From Acetobacter estunensis (GTDB lineage: Bacteria; Pseudomonadota; Alphaproteobacteria; Acetobacterales; Acetobacteraceae), in assembly GCF_019083805.1 (NCBI RefSeq), contig NZ_JAHRDV010000013.1, positions 20,441-84,440 of the forward strand: DNA of 64,000 nucleotides, in the 5' to 3' direction. This document shows positions 63,148 to 64,000 of the stretch, in pieces (position 1 is the first letter of the stretch; each line of letters starts with the position of its first letter). The notes under the pieces were generated by a model, which was not told where the DNA came from, ran no database searches, and saw only the letters and a list, made by a program, of their open reading frames with translations. The translations under genes were made by a program, and so were the position numbers.

Positions 63148-64000
63148 CACTTGAGGCAATTTCGGGTCATTTTGTAGAATTCAGTCATCCCACAGGAGCC
63201 CGATCTGGAATATTGACGATATTCTGCTTCTGGCGGCGGGTTCTGAACGCAGTGAGGGTGTCACGGCCTGAGAAGGCAGTGTTGGTGGAAGCTATGTGGT
63301 CTGTGCACTGTCTGTTTCTTCAGATGGCCTGCCGGAGCCTTCGCAATCGTGCATGAGCGAGGGCGAATTCATGCTGACAGGGGAACATGTCCGGCATGGA
63401 CAGGACAATCCGACGGACGCTGAGCGTTACACGTGTCGCGATTTTGAGCAGTCGTGCGCGTATGGTGCCACAGGTCGCCGTCTCCAGGCTGGTCTGGCCA
63501 AGGGCCAGTCTTTGCAGAGCGGTCAGCAGGACATAGGCTGCGGCCGAGAACCACAGCCGGAGCTGGTTGGCCCGGATGGTGTGGGACGAGGTCCTGTCTG
63601 AGAACAGATCCATCTGGCATTCCTTGATGCGGTTTTCCATATCCCCGCGTGCGCAGTAAATCTGTTCGTAGAGATGGCGGGGGTCGGACATTCCCTGCGG
63701 TAGCGTGGTGACAATAAAGCGATGATAGCGGTTGCCGTGGCGCCATTCGGCCTTGGCCACGACCCGCCTGCGGCGCGTCCAGCTGTCCTTTGTGATCCAG
63801 TCAAAGGAGGCAAAGCCGCGCGCCGCTTTGCCTGTCGTGGCGGCTTCGTCACGAACCTCAGCGGACAAAGAGGCAATCCGGTCATACAGGCGGGTGTTGC
63901 CTGCAAGCCCAAACAGGAAGTCAACGTGGTTGTCTTCGCACCATGTCATCAGACTGTCCCGGGCGAAACCGCTGTCCCCACGCACCAGGATACGCACCCG
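63148..64000 (-). mobile_element. IS1380-type insertion sequence, partial
   Basis: The element begins around 63148, where the TrbJ reading ends, and runs off the right edge. The non-coding end region is about 170 bases (63148-63319). The exact terminal repeat cannot be fixed since only one end is in the window. Confidence 0.7.
63320..64000 (-). CDS. IS1380 family transposase (C-terminal part)
   Basis: The last 226 residues of an IS1380-type DDE transposase. VRILVRGDSGFARDSLMTWCEDNHVDFLFGLAGN contains a catalytic Asp of the RNase H fold, and YCARGDMENRIKECQMDLFSDRTSS carries the YREK-like region with the catalytic Glu. The C-terminus is RLRQAI. The frame continues past the window edge. It disrupts trbJ. 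Confidence 0.88.
   Translation of the reverse strand, partial: RVRILVRGDSGFARDSLMTWCEDNHVDFLFGLAGNTRLYDRIASLSAEVRDEAATTGKAARGFASFDWITKDSWTRRRRVVAKAEWRHGNRYHRFIVTTLPQGMSDPRHLYEQIYCARGDMENRIKECQMDLFSDRTSSHTIRANQLRLWFSAAAYVLLTALQRLALGQTSLETATCGTIRARLLKIATRVTLSVRRIVLSMPDMFPCQHEFALAHARLRRLRQAI

Noticed and set aside
1..64000. CRISPR array or rRNA operon
   Set aside because: No regularly spaced direct repeats and no rRNA-like conserved sequence were seen in any part of the window.

Overview
The window looks like chromosomal DNA of an alphaproteobacterium, most likely an acetic acid bacterium (Acetobacteraceae). The support is indirect: high GC, many short-chain dehydrogenases (SDRs), a GMC oxidoreductase, a CioAB-type bd oxidase, several IS families and an alphaproteobacterial Trb-type conjugative module with DUF2274 and DUF2285 proteins. 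The genus cannot be fixed from the sequence alone.

Layout. (1) 1-4518: housekeeping genes: typA/bipA (partial, minus), an SMP-30/gluconolactonase-like protein, a YqgE/AlgH protein, a YdfG-like SDR and a PPK2 polyphosphate kinase. (2) 4774-20953: a 16 kb catabolic island on the plus strand. A NitT/TauT-type ABC importer is followed by two SDRs, a creatininase-family hydrolase, two translationally coupled ureohydrolases and a LysR regulator, almost all with overlapping or near-overlapping ends. A second block holds a DUF1028 protein, an FMO-like flavoprotein, RidA, an NCS1 permease, a GMC oxidoreductase, an M20 hydrolase and a second LysR. Together they suggest import, oxidation and hydrolysis of a nitrogen-rich compound (guanidino, cyclic amide or purine/pyrimidine-like). 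The true substrate is unknown, and I rate this the best candidate for an undescribed pathway. (3) 21185-21920: a decayed IS5-type transposase.

(4) 22227-27981: a detoxification cluster: MFS exporter divergent from TetR, then SDR, SRPBCC, SDR, aldo/keto reductase and GST. Two near-identical palindromic sites (23454 and 24276) probably bind the TetR protein. (5) 28108-32951: ALDH and an old-yellow-enzyme reductase divergent from an HxlR regulator with N-terminal cysteines, then an AraC/SDR divergent pair. (6) 33108-43241: a long minus-strand respiratory and molybdenum operon: cydA-cydB-DUF2474, a nitrate-reductase-associated protein, an FdhF/YdeP oxidoreductase, moaA, a truncated moaC, mobA, moaD, moaE, fdhD, with a LysR gene beyond. 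(7) 43547-45423: a complete two-gene encapsulin system, a DyP peroxidase carrying a C-terminal targeting peptide plus the shell protein.

(8) 45549-64000: mobile DNA. A degenerate IS5-type element has cut a CHAT-domain (caspase-like) gene that also has an in-frame stop. Next come a large serine recombinase, a 1.26 kb region without a recognisable gene, a frameshifted DUF6499/DUF2285 gene, an IS110 element, a fecI-fecR-fecA iron uptake operon, and a LysR gene facing a conjugation operon (DUF2274, trbI, trbG, trbF, trbL, trbJ). The trbF reading frame is broken by an amber codon and trbJ is cut by an IS1380-type element running off the window, so the conjugative element appears to be decaying.
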